This document shows positions 33,537 through 42,373 of a stretch of 64,000 nt of DNA, one piece after another. How positions within the stretch are numbered: the stretch's first letter is position 1; each line of letters begins with the position of its first letter. The notes under the pieces are model-generated. The model was not told the origin of the DNA, searched no databases, and saw only the letters and a program-made list of their open reading frames with translations. Source of the stretch: Acuticoccus sp039034015 (GTDB lineage Bacteria; Pseudomonadota; Alphaproteobacteria; Rhizobiales; Amorphaceae); contig JBCCBM010000002.1 of NCBI GenBank assembly GCA_039034015.1, positions 394,273-458,272 on the forward strand, read 5' to 3'. Position numbers and translations under genes: made by a program.

Positions 33537-35687
33537 ATGGCCGAACGCTCGTTTGCCAAAGAGGTGCAGCAGCTCAAAATCGGCGCGGGGGAAGAGTTCC
33601 GCGGCGAGGGCATCTTGGCCATCACCAAGGCGCTGCTCGAAAACGGGGTGGGCTACGTGGGCGGCTACCAAGGCGCGCCCATCAGCCACCTGATGGACGT
33701 TCTGGCCGACGCCAACGACATCATGGAAGAGCTTGGCGTTCACCTGGAGGCCTCCGCCAGCGAGGCGACGGCCGGCGCCACCCTTGCCGCCTCCGTCCAT
33801 TATCCGATCCGCGGCGCGGTGGCGTGGAAGTCCACCGTCGGCACCAATGTGGCGTGCGATGCGCTGGCCAACCTTGCCTCAGGCGGGGTCACCGGCGGCG
33901 CGCTCATCATCGTGGGCGAGGATTATGGCGAGGGCTCCTCCATCATGCAGGAGCGCTCCCACGCTTTTGCCATGAAAAGCCAAATCTGGCTTCTCGACCC
34001 GCGGCCAAACCTGCCGGCCATCGTGAAGGCGGTGGGCGATGGCTTTGAACTCTCCGAAGCCACCAACACGCCCGTGATGCTGGAAGTGCGCATCCGCTCC
34101 TGCCACGTCCACGGCCGCTTCACCGCGCGCGACAACAAACGCCCGGCCATGACCGTCAAAGACGCGCTCGAAAACCCCAACCGCGACACCAACCGCATCG
34201 TGCTCCCGCCCGCCTCCTTCCTCCACGAGCACGAAAAGATCAAAGAGCGCTGGCCAAAGGCGGTCGAGTTCATCAAGTCACAAAAACTGAACGAGTTTTT
34301 CGGGCCCGAGGACGGCAAGATTGGGATCATCTGCCAGGGCGGCATGTACAATGGCGTCGTGCGCGCGCTGCAGCGGCTCGGCCTTGCGGACCTTTATGGC
34401 GCCACAACCGTCCCAATTTATTGCCTCAACGTCACCTACCCGCTCATCCGGGACGAGATTGTGGGCTTTGCGGCGGGGACGGACGCCGTCCTCGTGGTGG
34501 AGGAGGGGCAGCCGGAGCACATTGAGCAGGCCATTGGCGACATGCTTTATAAGGCCGGCGGCACCGCAACGCTGGAGGGCAAGGGCCTGTTGCCCATGGC
34601 GGGGGAGTACACGGGCCAGGTGATGCTGGATGGGATCACGGGGTTTTTGAAGACCCATGCCGCGCACCTGCTTCCCGATGCGGCCCGCGCGCCCAACGAC
34701 CCGGCCGCCGACACCCCGCCCGACCTTGCCGGCAAAATCCCGATGCGCCCGCCAGGTTTTTGCACCGGCTGCCCCGAGCGCCCCATTTTCGCCGCGCTCA
34801 AGCTGGTGGAGAACGAGCGGGGCCCGCACCATGTGGCGGCCGACATTGGCTGCCATCTGTTCTCAATCCTGCCGCCCTTCAACATTGGCGCCACCACCAT
34901 GGGCTATGGCCTGGGGCCGGCCTCTGCCAGCGCGTTCAACGTGAAGGCGGACAAACGGCCCATTGCCGTGATGGGCGACGGCGGCTTTTGGCACAACGGG
35001 CTCACATCGGGCATCGGCAACGCCGTCTTCAACGAGCAGGACGGCGTCATCCTCATTGTGGACAACTATTATTCCGCCGCAACGGGCGGGCAGGACATCT
35101 TGTCCTCCAGGGCCGACAACAAGCGCCGCTCCACAAAACACCCCATCACCAAAGCGGTGGAGGGGATGGGCGTCACCTGGGTGCGTCAGGTGGACCGGAC
35201 CTACGATGTCGGAAAAATGCGCGACACGTTTAACGAGGCGCTCACCACAGAGGCCAAGGGGCCGAAGGTGATTGTGGCGTCGTCAGAGTGCATGCTCAAC
35301 AAGCAGCGGCGCGAAAAGCCGAAGATCGCGGCCAAGATGAAAGCGGGCGAGCGGGTCACCAAAACACGCTTTGGCGTCGACGAGGACGTGTGCACCGGCG
35401 ACCATGCGTGCATTCGCCTGTCCGGCTGCCCCTCGCTCAGCGTCAAACACTTGGATGATCCGCTGCGGGATGATCCTGTCGCTTCCATCGACCACACGTG
35501 TGTGGGCTGCGGCAACTGCGGGGAGGTGGCGGACGCGGCCGTCCTTTGCCCGAGCTTCTATCAGGCCGATGTCACCCATCACCCGAGCGCATTTGAAAAG
35601 CGGCGGGCCGGCTGGCGCACCGCCATCATCGGCTGGTTGCAGCGGCGGCGGGAGGCGGGGCGCCTCATCCTGGAGACCGCGCCGTGA
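33537..35687 (+). CDS. iorA: Indolepyruvate ferredoxin oxidoreductase alpha subunit
   Basis: Thiamine-diphosphate, iron-sulfur oxidoreductase subunit of 716 residues. It has an N-terminal pyrimidine domain (GYQGAPISHLMD), a TPP-binding segment GDGGFWHNG with IVDNYY, and a C-terminal ferredoxin-like part with DHTCVGCGNCGE preceded by CTGDHACIRLSGCP. It oxidatively decarboxylates aryl pyruvates from aromatic amino acids to aryl-acetyl-CoA. ATG 33537 gives the normal family length. Its end overlaps iorB. Confidence 0.92.
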   Translation: MAERSFAKEVQQLKIGAGEEFRGEGILAITKALLENGVGYVGGYQGAPISHLMDVLADANDIMEELGVHLEASASEATAGATLAASVHYPIRGAVAWKSTVGTNVACDALANLASGGVTGGALIIVGEDYGEGSSIMQERSHAFAMKSQIWLLDPRPNLPAIVKAVGDGFELSEATNTPVMLEVRIRSCHVHGRFTARDNKRPAMTVKDALENPNRDTNRIVLPPASFLHEHEKIKERWPKAVEFIKSQKLNEFFGPEDGKIGIICQGGMYNGVVRALQRLGLADLYGATTVPIYCLNVTYPLIRDEIVGFAAGTDAVLVVEEGQPEHIEQAIGDMLYKAGGTATLEGKGLLPMAGEYTGQVMLDGITGFLKTHAAHLLPDAARAPNDPAADTPPDLAGKIPMRPPGFCTGCPERPIFAALKLVENERGPHHVAADIGCHLFSILPPFNIGATTMGYGLGPASASAFNVKADKRPIAVMGDGGFWHNGLTSGIGNAVFNEQDGVILIVDNYYSAATGGQDILSSRADNKRRSTKHPITKAVEGMGVTWVRQVDRTYDVGKMRDTFNEALTTEAKGPKVIVASSECMLNKQRREKPKIAAKMKAGERVTKTRFGVDEDVCTGDHACIRLSGCPSLSVKHLDDPLRDDPVASIDHTCVGCGNCGEVADAAVLCPSFYQADVTHHPSAFEKRRAGWRTAIIGWLQRRREAGRLILETAP

Positions 35688-37252
35688 ACGTCGTCCCCCG
35701 CAACATCCACGACCAGTCGGCCGGGATCATCAAACTTGCGATCCTGGCCGTGGGCGGGCAGGGCGGCGGCGTCCTCATGAATTGGATCGTGTCGCTGGCC
35801 GAGGCGAACGGGTTCCACGCCCAGGCGACCTCCGTGCCGGGCGTTGCCCAGCGCACCGGCGCCACGATTTACTATGTGGAGATGCTGCCCGCGCGTGAGG
35901 CGGAGCCGATATTGTCGCTGATGCCGGCCGCGGGCGATGTGGACATTGTGCTCGCCTCCGAACTCATGGAGGCGGGGCGGGCGATCCAGCGCGGCTTCGT
36001 CACCAGCCGCACGACGCTCATTGCCTCCACCCACCGCGCGCTCGCCGTGTCCGAAAAAATTGTGCCCGGTGACGGGGTCTTTGACAAAACGCCCGTTTTG
36101 GCGGCGGCGGAGGCAAGTGCGGCCCGCTTTTTGGCCGCTGACCTTGAGGCGCTTGCGGCACAGAACGGTTCGGTCATCTCCGCAAGCCTTTTTGGCGCGC
36201 TTGCCGGCGCAAATGTCCTGCCCTTCCCCCGCGCGGCCTTTGAGGCGACCATTGAGCGCTCCGGCAAAGGCGTCGCGGCGAGCCTCAAAGCGTTTGGCGC
36301 AGGCTTTGAGGCCGTTCGCGGGACGGCCGCCTCAGGCAGCGAGGCACTGCCCGTGCCGGTGGCTGGGCAATCGGCGGATGGGGCAAAGGTGAGCGCGCTT
36401 AAAGGGGCGCCGCGGCTGCGCGAAGCGTTCGACAGGCTCGCCGCAAGCTTTGCCGGCTGGCCGGATCCGGCCCGTGCGATGGCCCACCGCGGCCTCCAAA
36501 AGGTCGTCGATTTTCAAAACCTTGCCTATGGGCGCGCCTATGTGGCGAGGCTGATTGATCTTGAGGCCCTTTCCCACGATGCGGCCTTTTTGGAGGCGGC
36601 GGCCAAGCACTTGGCGAACGCGATGGCCTATGATGACGTGATCCGCGTTGCCGATCGGAAGGTGCGCGCGGCGCGCACCGCCCGTGTGCGCGCCGAGGTG
36701 GGTGCGACGGAGGCACACACCCTCGCCGTCACCGAATATTTCCATCCCCGGGCGCAGGAGGTTTGCGGCCTTTTCCCCGCCCCCCTTGGCGCGTTTGTGG
36801 AGGCGCGGCCGCGGTTGTTGCGGGCTTTGGACCGGGTGGTGAACCGTGGGCGGCGCATTCGCACCGATCGCCTGCGCGGCTTTCTCCCGCTTTATGCCGT
36901 TGCCTCCCTCCGGCCCCTCCGCCGCACGATGCTGCGCCACCGGCATGAAACGGCCCACATCACCGCCTGGCTGGGCACGGTCGCCCGGCTTGCGCCGGTG
37001 GACATTGCGCTCGCAACGGAGGTTTTGCGCTGCCGCAGGCTCATCAAAGGGTACAGCGACACCCACGTGCGCGGCCTTTCAAAGTTCGACAAGGTGTTGG
37101 GCGCGCTGCCGCTGCTGGAAGGCCGGGCCGATGGGGCCGACTGGCTGCGCCGCCTCAAAGAGGCCGCACTCCTGGATGAGCCGGGGACGGCGCTCGATGG
37201 GGCACTCAAGACCGTTGCCTCGCTGGATGCCCCCGCCGCGCGCGCGGCGTGA
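35684..37252 (+). CDS. iorB: Indolepyruvate oxidoreductase beta subunit, long form
   Basis: Gamma-type POR domain in the first 200 residues (AILAVGGQGGGVLMNWIV; TSVPGVAQRTGATIYYVEM) followed by a long C-terminal region of about 300 residues found in proteobacterial IorB proteins (DUF6537-like). Total 522 residues. GTG 35684 overlaps the iorA stop. With IorA it forms the complete enzyme. Confidence 0.9.
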   Translation: MNVVPRNIHDQSAGIIKLAILAVGGQGGGVLMNWIVSLAEANGFHAQATSVPGVAQRTGATIYYVEMLPAREAEPILSLMPAAGDVDIVLASELMEAGRAIQRGFVTSRTTLIASTHRALAVSEKIVPGDGVFDKTPVLAAAEASAARFLAADLEALAAQNGSVISASLFGALAGANVLPFPRAAFEATIERSGKGVAASLKAFGAGFEAVRGTAASGSEALPVPVAGQSADGAKVSALKGAPRLREAFDRLAASFAGWPDPARAMAHRGLQKVVDFQNLAYGRAYVARLIDLEALSHDAAFLEAAAKHLANAMAYDDVIRVADRKVRAARTARVRAEVGATEAHTLAVTEYFHPRAQEVCGLFPAPLGAFVEARPRLLRALDRVVNRGRRIRTDRLRGFLPLYAVASLRPLRRTMLRHRHETAHITAWLGTVARLAPVDIALATEVLRCRRLIKGYSDTHVRGLSKFDKVLGALPLLEGRADGADWLRRLKEAALLDEPGTALDGALKTVASLDAPAARAA

Positions 37253-37258
37253 TGGACG

Positions 37259-38906
37259 CTAAAGCCGCAACCCGCGCGAAAACCCTTCCACAAAGAGTGC
37301 GAGGTCGGCCTCGCGGCGGAACGGGTCGGACGGGGCAAGCACATCAAGGTCGGTCGGAAGGCCGAGGGCGCCCAGCGTTGAGACCGCGTGGCGGGCAAGG
37401 GGCCGGTCGTCCTTGAGGCCGGCCAGGCACACCTGGCGCTAGAGCCGTTCCGATCTGACTGTACACAGTCAGATCGGAGAAAACGGCTCGCTCTACAGTC
37501 GACGAGCAATTTGCTTCGAGATGACCGTGTAAGGTCATCTCGAAATTGCTCTAGAGTGCGGGGCCGTAGCGCGGGTCCCACTGGTGGGCGCGGTGCAGGC
37601 GCTCGGTGGCGGGCGCAAACTCCTGGCCGATCATGTGCCAAAGGCCACGATCGGAGTGGATGACGGCGGTGTAGGGGTAGACCGGGTCGAGGCGAAAAAG
37701 CCGCTCTTGCAGGGCACGCGCCTCGCCAGGTTCCCCGGTGAAGCCCAGGATGCAGCCGCCGAAATGGTGGGTCATCGGCGCTGAGGGGTTGAGCGAAAGC
37801 GCCTTTCGCACGTGGAGCGATGCGCGCTCGTGGTTGCGATTGGTCCACAGTTCGCCGACCGCGGTGAGAGCGTGGGCTATCCATGCGCCGCTGTCGATCT
37901 CCAGCGCACGGCAGGCGGCCACCAGCGTTTCGCTGAACGCGGTTGCGGTGTCGGACGCGGAAAAGCCCAGCATCGCCTGTTGGAATTTTACAAACGCAAT
38001 GAGCGTTTAGGGCAGCGTCCAATCCGGCGCGCGCTCAATGGCGTGGGCCGCCAGTCGCTCGGCCTCGGCAAAGTCGGCGGTGGAGCCTTGGTCCAGCATC
38101 CAGGCCGCGCGCATGGCAAGCTCCCACGCGGTGAGGTCGGTCGCCGCGCGCCGCATCACCCGCCGCGCCTCCGCCCCGCGCAGCTCCGGCGAGACCAGCG
38201 TCACGATGTTGGCCGCAATCTCTTCCTCAAGGTCGATGAGATCGGTGAGGTCGCGGTTGATGCGCTGGGACCAAATCTATTGCCCAAGCTCCGTATCGGT
38301 CACCGCCAGGAGCACTTTGATGCGCGAGCCGGCGGTGCGGAAGGCGCCGGACAGGACGTAGCGTGCGCCGGTGAGGGTGGCGAGCGTTTGCGGATCAGCG
38401 GGCGCATCGCGCAGGCGAAACGTCGTCTGGCGGGAGATCACCGGGAAGTAGCGCCAGGCGGAGAGGGCCGCCACAATCTCGTCGGTCAGCGCATCGGCAA
38501 AGAAGCGGTCGCCATCATCGCTCTGGCATTCCAGCAGGAGGACGGCAACGGCCGGGCGGTCGAGCACGTCATCTTGGGCAACGGTTGCGTTCCCTGTGCC
38601 ATCGGTGACAGCGCCCACAAAACGAAGGCCCTTGCGCTGTACGGTTTTGATGAGCCGTTGGGCGGCCCCATCATCCCCCAGCACCTTGCGCGCATCGCGA
38701 ATGCGGCTTGAAAGGGCAGCGTCCGACACGATCCGCTCGCCCCAAATGGCGGCGTGAATTTCAGATCGGGTGACGACGCGGCCGCGCTCTTCCACCAAGA
38801 AGCGCAAAAGGTCAAACACCCGCGGCTCCACGGGGATGGGCGCATCGTCCCGCCGCAACTCGGCCCGTTGCAGATCAAGCTCGAAGTTTTCAAAACGATA
38901 CGTCAT
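37259..38906 (-). pseudogene. Broken CadC-type winged-helix/TPR regulator
   Basis: Remains of a transcription regulator: an OmpR/CadC-like winged helix (residues 1-100; FENFELDLQRAELRRDDAPI), then a TolB-like segment (DRFFADALTDEIVAAL), then TPR repeats. The frame is broken three times. There is an in-frame TAG at 38277-38279, after which the same frame resumes with IWSQRINRDLTDL. There is an in-frame TAA at 38007-38009, after which the same frame resumes with TLIAFVKFQQAMLGF. A 118-base repeat at 37439-37556 both stops and shifts the frame. Removing exactly those 118 bases rejoins RYGPA to RQVCLAGLKDDR and restores the frame to the stop at 37259. Confidence 0.85.
37439..37556. repeat. Double-hairpin palindromic element, copy A
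   Basis: Two adjacent hairpins. The first: GAGCCGTT (37442-37449) with AACGGCTC (37482-37489), inner stem CCGATCTGACTG (37450-37461) with CAGTCAGATCGG (37466-37477), and a four-base AGAA bulge on the 3' side. The second: GAGCAATTT (37504-37512) with AAATTGCTC (37543-37551), inner CGAGATGACC with GGTCATCTCG, and a four-base GCTT bulge on the 5' side. Joined by TCGACGAGC; both ends carry CTAG. It is inserted in the regulator pseudogene. Confidence 0.85.
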
Positions 38907-39300
38907 CGCAGCCGCCCCACCGACTGGCCCGAACCTACCACGGGCGAACGGTCACCGCCGTATTTACTTTCGCAACGCCGGCGATAACATCGTTTGAGCG
39001 CCGATAGACGCGTCTCCCAACAATCTCTACAAAACCTCCACGCCGTCCCCGAGCGGGGCGTTCGCTGCGCGCTTCGCTCAATTCCGTCGCAGGGAAACGA
39101 GCCGTGAAGACGCCGCTGGACGGTCTCACCACTCTGAAATGGGCCACCGCCCCCATGGCCCGCGCGCCAAGACCCCCATCCTGGCGCGGCCGCCGACCCG
39201 CACCGTCGCGCGCAACAGCGGCGCATTGAAATCCGCGTCCACGACGTCCCCCATCGAACGCGTTTAAACCACATCAAGGAAAATTATCAGGTCACTTCAA
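38907..39300. other. Gene-free stretch
   Basis: 394 bases between the dead regulator and the methyltransferase with no convincing gene on either strand. It has one short GC hairpin (CCCCGAGCGGGG, near 39048-39059), then an AT-rich end just before 39301 that probably holds the methyltransferase promoter. Confidence 0.5.
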
Positions 39301-40107
39301 ATGGAACACCCCCCCGTTGACCTCGTCGCGGTGAAGCAGAAGCAGCAGGCCACATGGTCGGCCGGCGATTACTCCGCCGTCGGCGTCACCCTTCGGATTG
39401 TGGGCGAGGCGCTGGCCCAAGCGCTCAACCTTGCGCCCGGCGAGCGGGTGCTGGCCGTTGCGGCCGGCAACGGCAACATGACCCTCGCCGCCGCCCGCCG
39501 CTTTTGCGATGTGAGCTCCACCGACTATGTGGGCGCGTGGCTCAAAGACGGGATGGCCCGCGCCCACGCCGCGGGCCTGTCCGTCGCCTTCCGCGAGGCG
39601 GATGCGGAGGATCTTCCCTTCGCGAGCGGCCCGTTTGATGTGGCGACCTCCACCTTTGGCGTCATGTTCACCGCCGATCAGGAGAGGGCCGCCCAAGATC
39701 TTATCCGCGTCACCAAGCCCGGCGGGCGGATCGGCCTTGCCAACTGGACGCCGGACGGCTTCATCGGCGCGCTGTTTAAGACCATTGGCCGGCACATGCC
39801 GCCCCCCGCCGGCGTGCGCTCCCCGCTGGAATGGGGCACGGAGGCGCGCATTGACGCGATGTTTGGCGACATGGCCCGCTCCATCACCGTCACGCGAAAG
39901 ATGGTCCACTTCCGCTACCCTTCGCCGGTGGCCTGGGTGGAGGCCTTCCGCACCACTTATGGGCCCACGCTCAAAGCCTTCCAGGCGCTGGGCGAGACGG
40001 GGACAGCGCTGGAGGCGGACATGATGAGCCTTGCCACCGAGCGCTCCCTCCGCTCCGACGTGATGGTGGTGCCGAGCGAGTACCTGGAAGTCGTGATCGC
40101 GCGCTGA
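39301..40107 (+). CDS. Class I SAM-dependent methyltransferase
   Basis: Methyltransferase of 268 residues of the UbiE/Methyltransf_11 type. Motif I is VLAVAAGNGNMTLAAAR, the acidic motif II region is DAEDLPFA, and motif III is LIRVTKPGGRIGLANW. The substrate is unknown. It stands alone: a gene-free region precedes it and a strong hairpin follows. Confidence 0.85.
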   Translation: MEHPPVDLVAVKQKQQATWSAGDYSAVGVTLRIVGEALAQALNLAPGERVLAVAAGNGNMTLAAARRFCDVSSTDYVGAWLKDGMARAHAAGLSVAFREADAEDLPFASGPFDVATSTFGVMFTADQERAAQDLIRVTKPGGRIGLANWTPDGFIGALFKTIGRHMPPPAGVRSPLEWGTEARIDAMFGDMARSITVTRKMVHFRYPSPVAWVEAFRTTYGPTLKAFQALGETGTALEADMMSLATERSLRSDVMVVPSEYLEVVIAR

Positions 40108-40113
40108 CCGTTT

Positions 40114-40136
40114 GGCTGGCGCACCCTGCGCCAGCC
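40114..40136 (+). terminator. Hairpin after methyltransferase gene
   Basis: GGCTGGCGCA-CCC-TGCGCCAGCC is a perfect ten-base-pair hairpin with a three-base loop, seven bases after the stop codon. There is no following U-tract, so termination may be partial or Rho-assisted. Confidence 0.65.
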
Positions 40137-40149
40137 GACTTCAACACCA

Positions 40150-40250
40150 GGGCGGGTTCCGATCAGATGGAAGCATTTGACCGGAAAACACCGCCCGCTC
40201 TTCAAAGGGACGGGCTTGTCCTTCGCGCCGCAGGGAGCGCGAACGGCCCG
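40150..40250. repeat. Double-hairpin palindromic element, copy C
   Basis: First hairpin: GGGCGG/CCGCCC outer stem, inner CCGATCAGATG (40159-40169) with CATTTGACCGG (40174-40184), one A/C mismatch, 3' A-rich bulge AAAACA. Second: CGGGC/GCCCG outer, inner TTCGCGC/GCGCGAA, 5' bulge TTGTCC. The spacer GCTCTTCAAAGGGA closely matches GCTTTTCAGAGGGT of copy D. It ends 22 bases before the globin start and may form its leader. Confidence 0.8.
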
Positions 40251-40272
40251 AGTGGCAGAAATGGCGGGTGCG

Positions 40273-40650
40273 ATGACGGCGGACGGAACGACCATGTTTG
40301 AGCGCTATGGCGGGTTTGCAAGCATTCGCGCCATGGTCATGGATTTTTACGAGCGTGTGCTCGACAGTGAGAATGCGGGCGATCATTTTGATGGCATCGA
40401 CATGCCGCGCCTCATCGACCACCAGACAAAGTTCATTGCCGCGTTGACGGGTGGGCCGGCCGAGATCAGCGATGATCGGCTGGCGCGGGCCCATCGCCAC
40501 CTTCGCGTCACCCATCCCGAGTTCGATGAAATTGTTGCGCTTTTGGCCCAAACCCTGGCGGGCGCCGGCTTTAAGAAGGCGGACGCGTCCTCGGTGCTTT
40601 GCGCGGTGGAGGCGCGGCGCCATCTCATTGTCACGCGCGAGGCCGCGTGA
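40273..40650 (+). CDS. Truncated hemoglobin, group I type
   Basis: 2-on-2 globin of 125 residues from ATG 40273 (ATG 40261 or 40294 are alternatives). Family features are FERYGGFASI at the N-terminus, FYERVLDSENAGDHFDGIDM, the HQTKFIAALTGGP segment and ARAHRHLRVT with the presumed proximal His at position 74. It binds heme and thus O2, NO or CO. The stop codon shares one base with the ATG of the PAS-cyclase gene, so the two proteins are made together and the globin probably senses or supplies the ligand for the cyclase pathway. Confidence 0.88.
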   Translation: MTADGTTMFERYGGFASIRAMVMDFYERVLDSENAGDHFDGIDMPRLIDHQTKFIAALTGGPAEISDDRLARAHRHLRVTHPEFDEIVALLAQTLAGAGFKKADASSVLCAVEARRHLIVTREAA

Positions 40651-41711
40651 TGCAGTTCTCGGCCGAGCTTTTGAAGGCGATCGGCGCAGGCGTTGCGCTG
40701 GTGGAGGCCGCCCACGAGACAATCACCTTTGCCAACCCGGCCTTTGGCGAGTGGTTTGAGGGAGCAGAGCCCGGCACCAGCGCCGCTGACGTCATCACCG
40801 GGTACGCGGAGGCCGTCTCGTCCCTGGAAGACGGCGGATCCGTCTCGTTTGAGACGACGGTCAAGCGGCGCCGGCGCGAGTTGGTGATTGCGGTTACCGT
40901 GCGCGCGGCCCACCACGATGGCGTCGATGTGCGCGTGGTGGAGTGCCAAAACATCTCCCGCCTGAAAAAGACCGAGGCGATGATTGACGCCTTTTCGGCG
41001 ATGACGGAGCGCAAGGCCCGCGCGTTGGAGCGTGAGAAGACGCAGGTCGAAAAGCTCCTTCTCAACCTGATGCCCCGCTCGGTTTATGAAGAGTACAAGA
41101 GGTTTGGCTTTGTGGCGCCGAAACTTTTTGAGCCCACCAGCGTCATCATGCTCGACTTTGTGGGCTTTACGGAGATGGCGGCGGCTACAGACCCGACGGT
41201 GACGGTCGCCGAACTCAACGACATTTTTACAGCCTTCGACCGCATTGCCGAAAAGGAAGGGTGCGAGCGCATCAAGACCATCGGCGATGCGTATCTTGCC
41301 GTCGCGGGCCTTCCAAAGCCCAACCCCGACCACGCCCGCGTTGCCGCCCGGTGCGCGGCCAAGATGATGCGTTACCTCGAGCGCCGCAACGAAACCCACC
41401 AACACGTGTGGCAAGCGCGGATTGGCGTTGCGTCCGGCCCCGTGGTCGGCTCGGTGGTGGGCGTCCAAAAGTATATTTACGACGTGTTCGGCCCGGCCGT
41501 GAACCGCGCGGCCCGCCTTCAGGGCCTCTCTGAGGCGATGGAAATCACCGTCGGCGAAGAGTTGTTCGGCGATGTGATCGACGATTTTCAACTCACCGAC
41601 ACGCGGGTCGAAAATTGCCGCGGCTTTGGCGATGTGCGCGTTGCAACCCTCTCCCACAAGCCGTTTCGCATGGAGATGGAGTTTCAGCCCTTTTGGGTGG
41701 GGAAGGCGTAG
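40650..41711 (+). CDS. PAS-coupled class III adenylate cyclase
   Basis: Soluble cyclase of 353 residues. Residues 1-105 look like a PAS domain (IGAGVALVEAAHETITFANPA), 105-140 a helical linker, 155-330 a class III catalytic domain. Metal-binding Asp 169 (MLDFVGF) and Asp 213 (TIGDAYLA) are present, as are transition-state residues Asn 285 and Arg 289 (GPAVNRAARL). Lys 209 and Asp 278 occupy the base-selecting sites, which favours ATP over GTP. Co-translation with the globin implies gas- or redox-controlled cyclic nucleotide output. It overlaps the racemase gene tail to tail by 28 bases. Confidence 0.88.
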   Translation: MQFSAELLKAIGAGVALVEAAHETITFANPAFGEWFEGAEPGTSAADVITGYAEAVSSLEDGGSVSFETTVKRRRRELVIAVTVRAAHHDGVDVRVVECQNISRLKKTEAMIDAFSAMTERKARALEREKTQVEKLLLNLMPRSVYEEYKRFGFVAPKLFEPTSVIMLDFVGFTEMAAATDPTVTVAELNDIFTAFDRIAEKEGCERIKTIGDAYLAVAGLPKPNPDHARVAARCAAKMMRYLERRNETHQHVWQARIGVASGPVVGSVVGVQKYIYDVFGPAVNRAARLQGLSEAMEITVGEELFGDVIDDFQLTDTRVENCRGFGDVRVATLSHKPFRMEMEFQPFWVGKA

Positions 41712-42373
41712 GCGCCGGCCTTTGAGGTGCCAAGGCCAAGGCCGGCGATCGCCTCCGCTAGGCGCGTTGCGGCCACAACGCCGTCAATGACGGGGACGCC
41801 CATCTGGGTGGTGAGTGCGCCCGCAAGATCGGCCATGCCCGCGCAGCCGAGGACGACGGCATCGGCCCCATCCTGCGTGATGGCCGCGCCCACCTCGGCG
41901 CGCACCGCGGCCGATGCGCCGCCCTCTTCCAACGCCAAAACTGGGATGTTGGCCGAGCGCACCCGCCGGCAGCGCGCGCTGTGGCCATAGTCCGCCACAA
42001 GATCTTCAATGATGGGGACCGCGCGGGGCAGCGTGGTGACGATGGAAAAGCGGCGCGCAAGGGTCGCGGCCACCGTCATCGCCGCCTCCGCAATACCAAT
42101 CACGGGCGCCTTTGTGATTTCGCGCGCGGCGTGGAGGCCCGGGTCGTCAAAACAGGCGAGGATGAACGCATCGGCCGCAACGTCCGCCTCAATCATGGCA
42201 AGCACGTGGGGCGTGCTCACCGCCTCGTCCGCGTGGCCCTCAATGCTTTTGGGAGTGGCCTCGGGGTTGCTGGCGCGAATCGTCGTGCCGGGGCTTGCGG
42301 CGCCCTTTGCGGCGGCCTCGATCTTTTGCGTCATCGAGGCGGTCGAGTTGGGGTTGATGAGATGGATGATCAT
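41684..42373 (-). CDS. Asp/Glu/hydantoin racemase family protein
   Basis: Racemase of 229 residues starting MIIHLINPNSTASMT, a typical hydantoin racemase opening. The two catalytic Cys are placed in ACFDDPG (first half) and LGCAGMADL (second half). It is the last gene of an ABC transport operon and overlaps the permease stop by four bases. A role on an imported hydantoin, amino acid or malonate-like compound is inferred. Confidence 0.85.
   Translation of the reverse strand: MIIHLINPNSTASMTQKIEAAAKGAASPGTTIRASNPEATPKSIEGHADEAVSTPHVLAMIEADVAADAFILACFDDPGLHAAREITKAPVIGIAEAAMTVAATLARRFSIVTTLPRAVPIIEDLVADYGHSARCRRVRSANIPVLALEEGGASAAVRAEVGAAITQDGADAVVLGCAGMADLAGALTTQMGVPVIDGVVAATRLAEAIAGLGLGTSKAGAYAFPTQKG

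Noticed and set aside
39045..39065. GC palindrome CCCCGAGCGGGG as another copy of the double-hairpin repeat
   Set aside because: No second hairpin, no bulge pattern and no shared spacer; probably a chance GC stem.
38903..39277. Minus-strand frame of 124 codons between the dead regulator and the methyltransferase
   Set aside because: No ribosome site, odd composition (many Trp, Arg, Gly) and no family resemblance.
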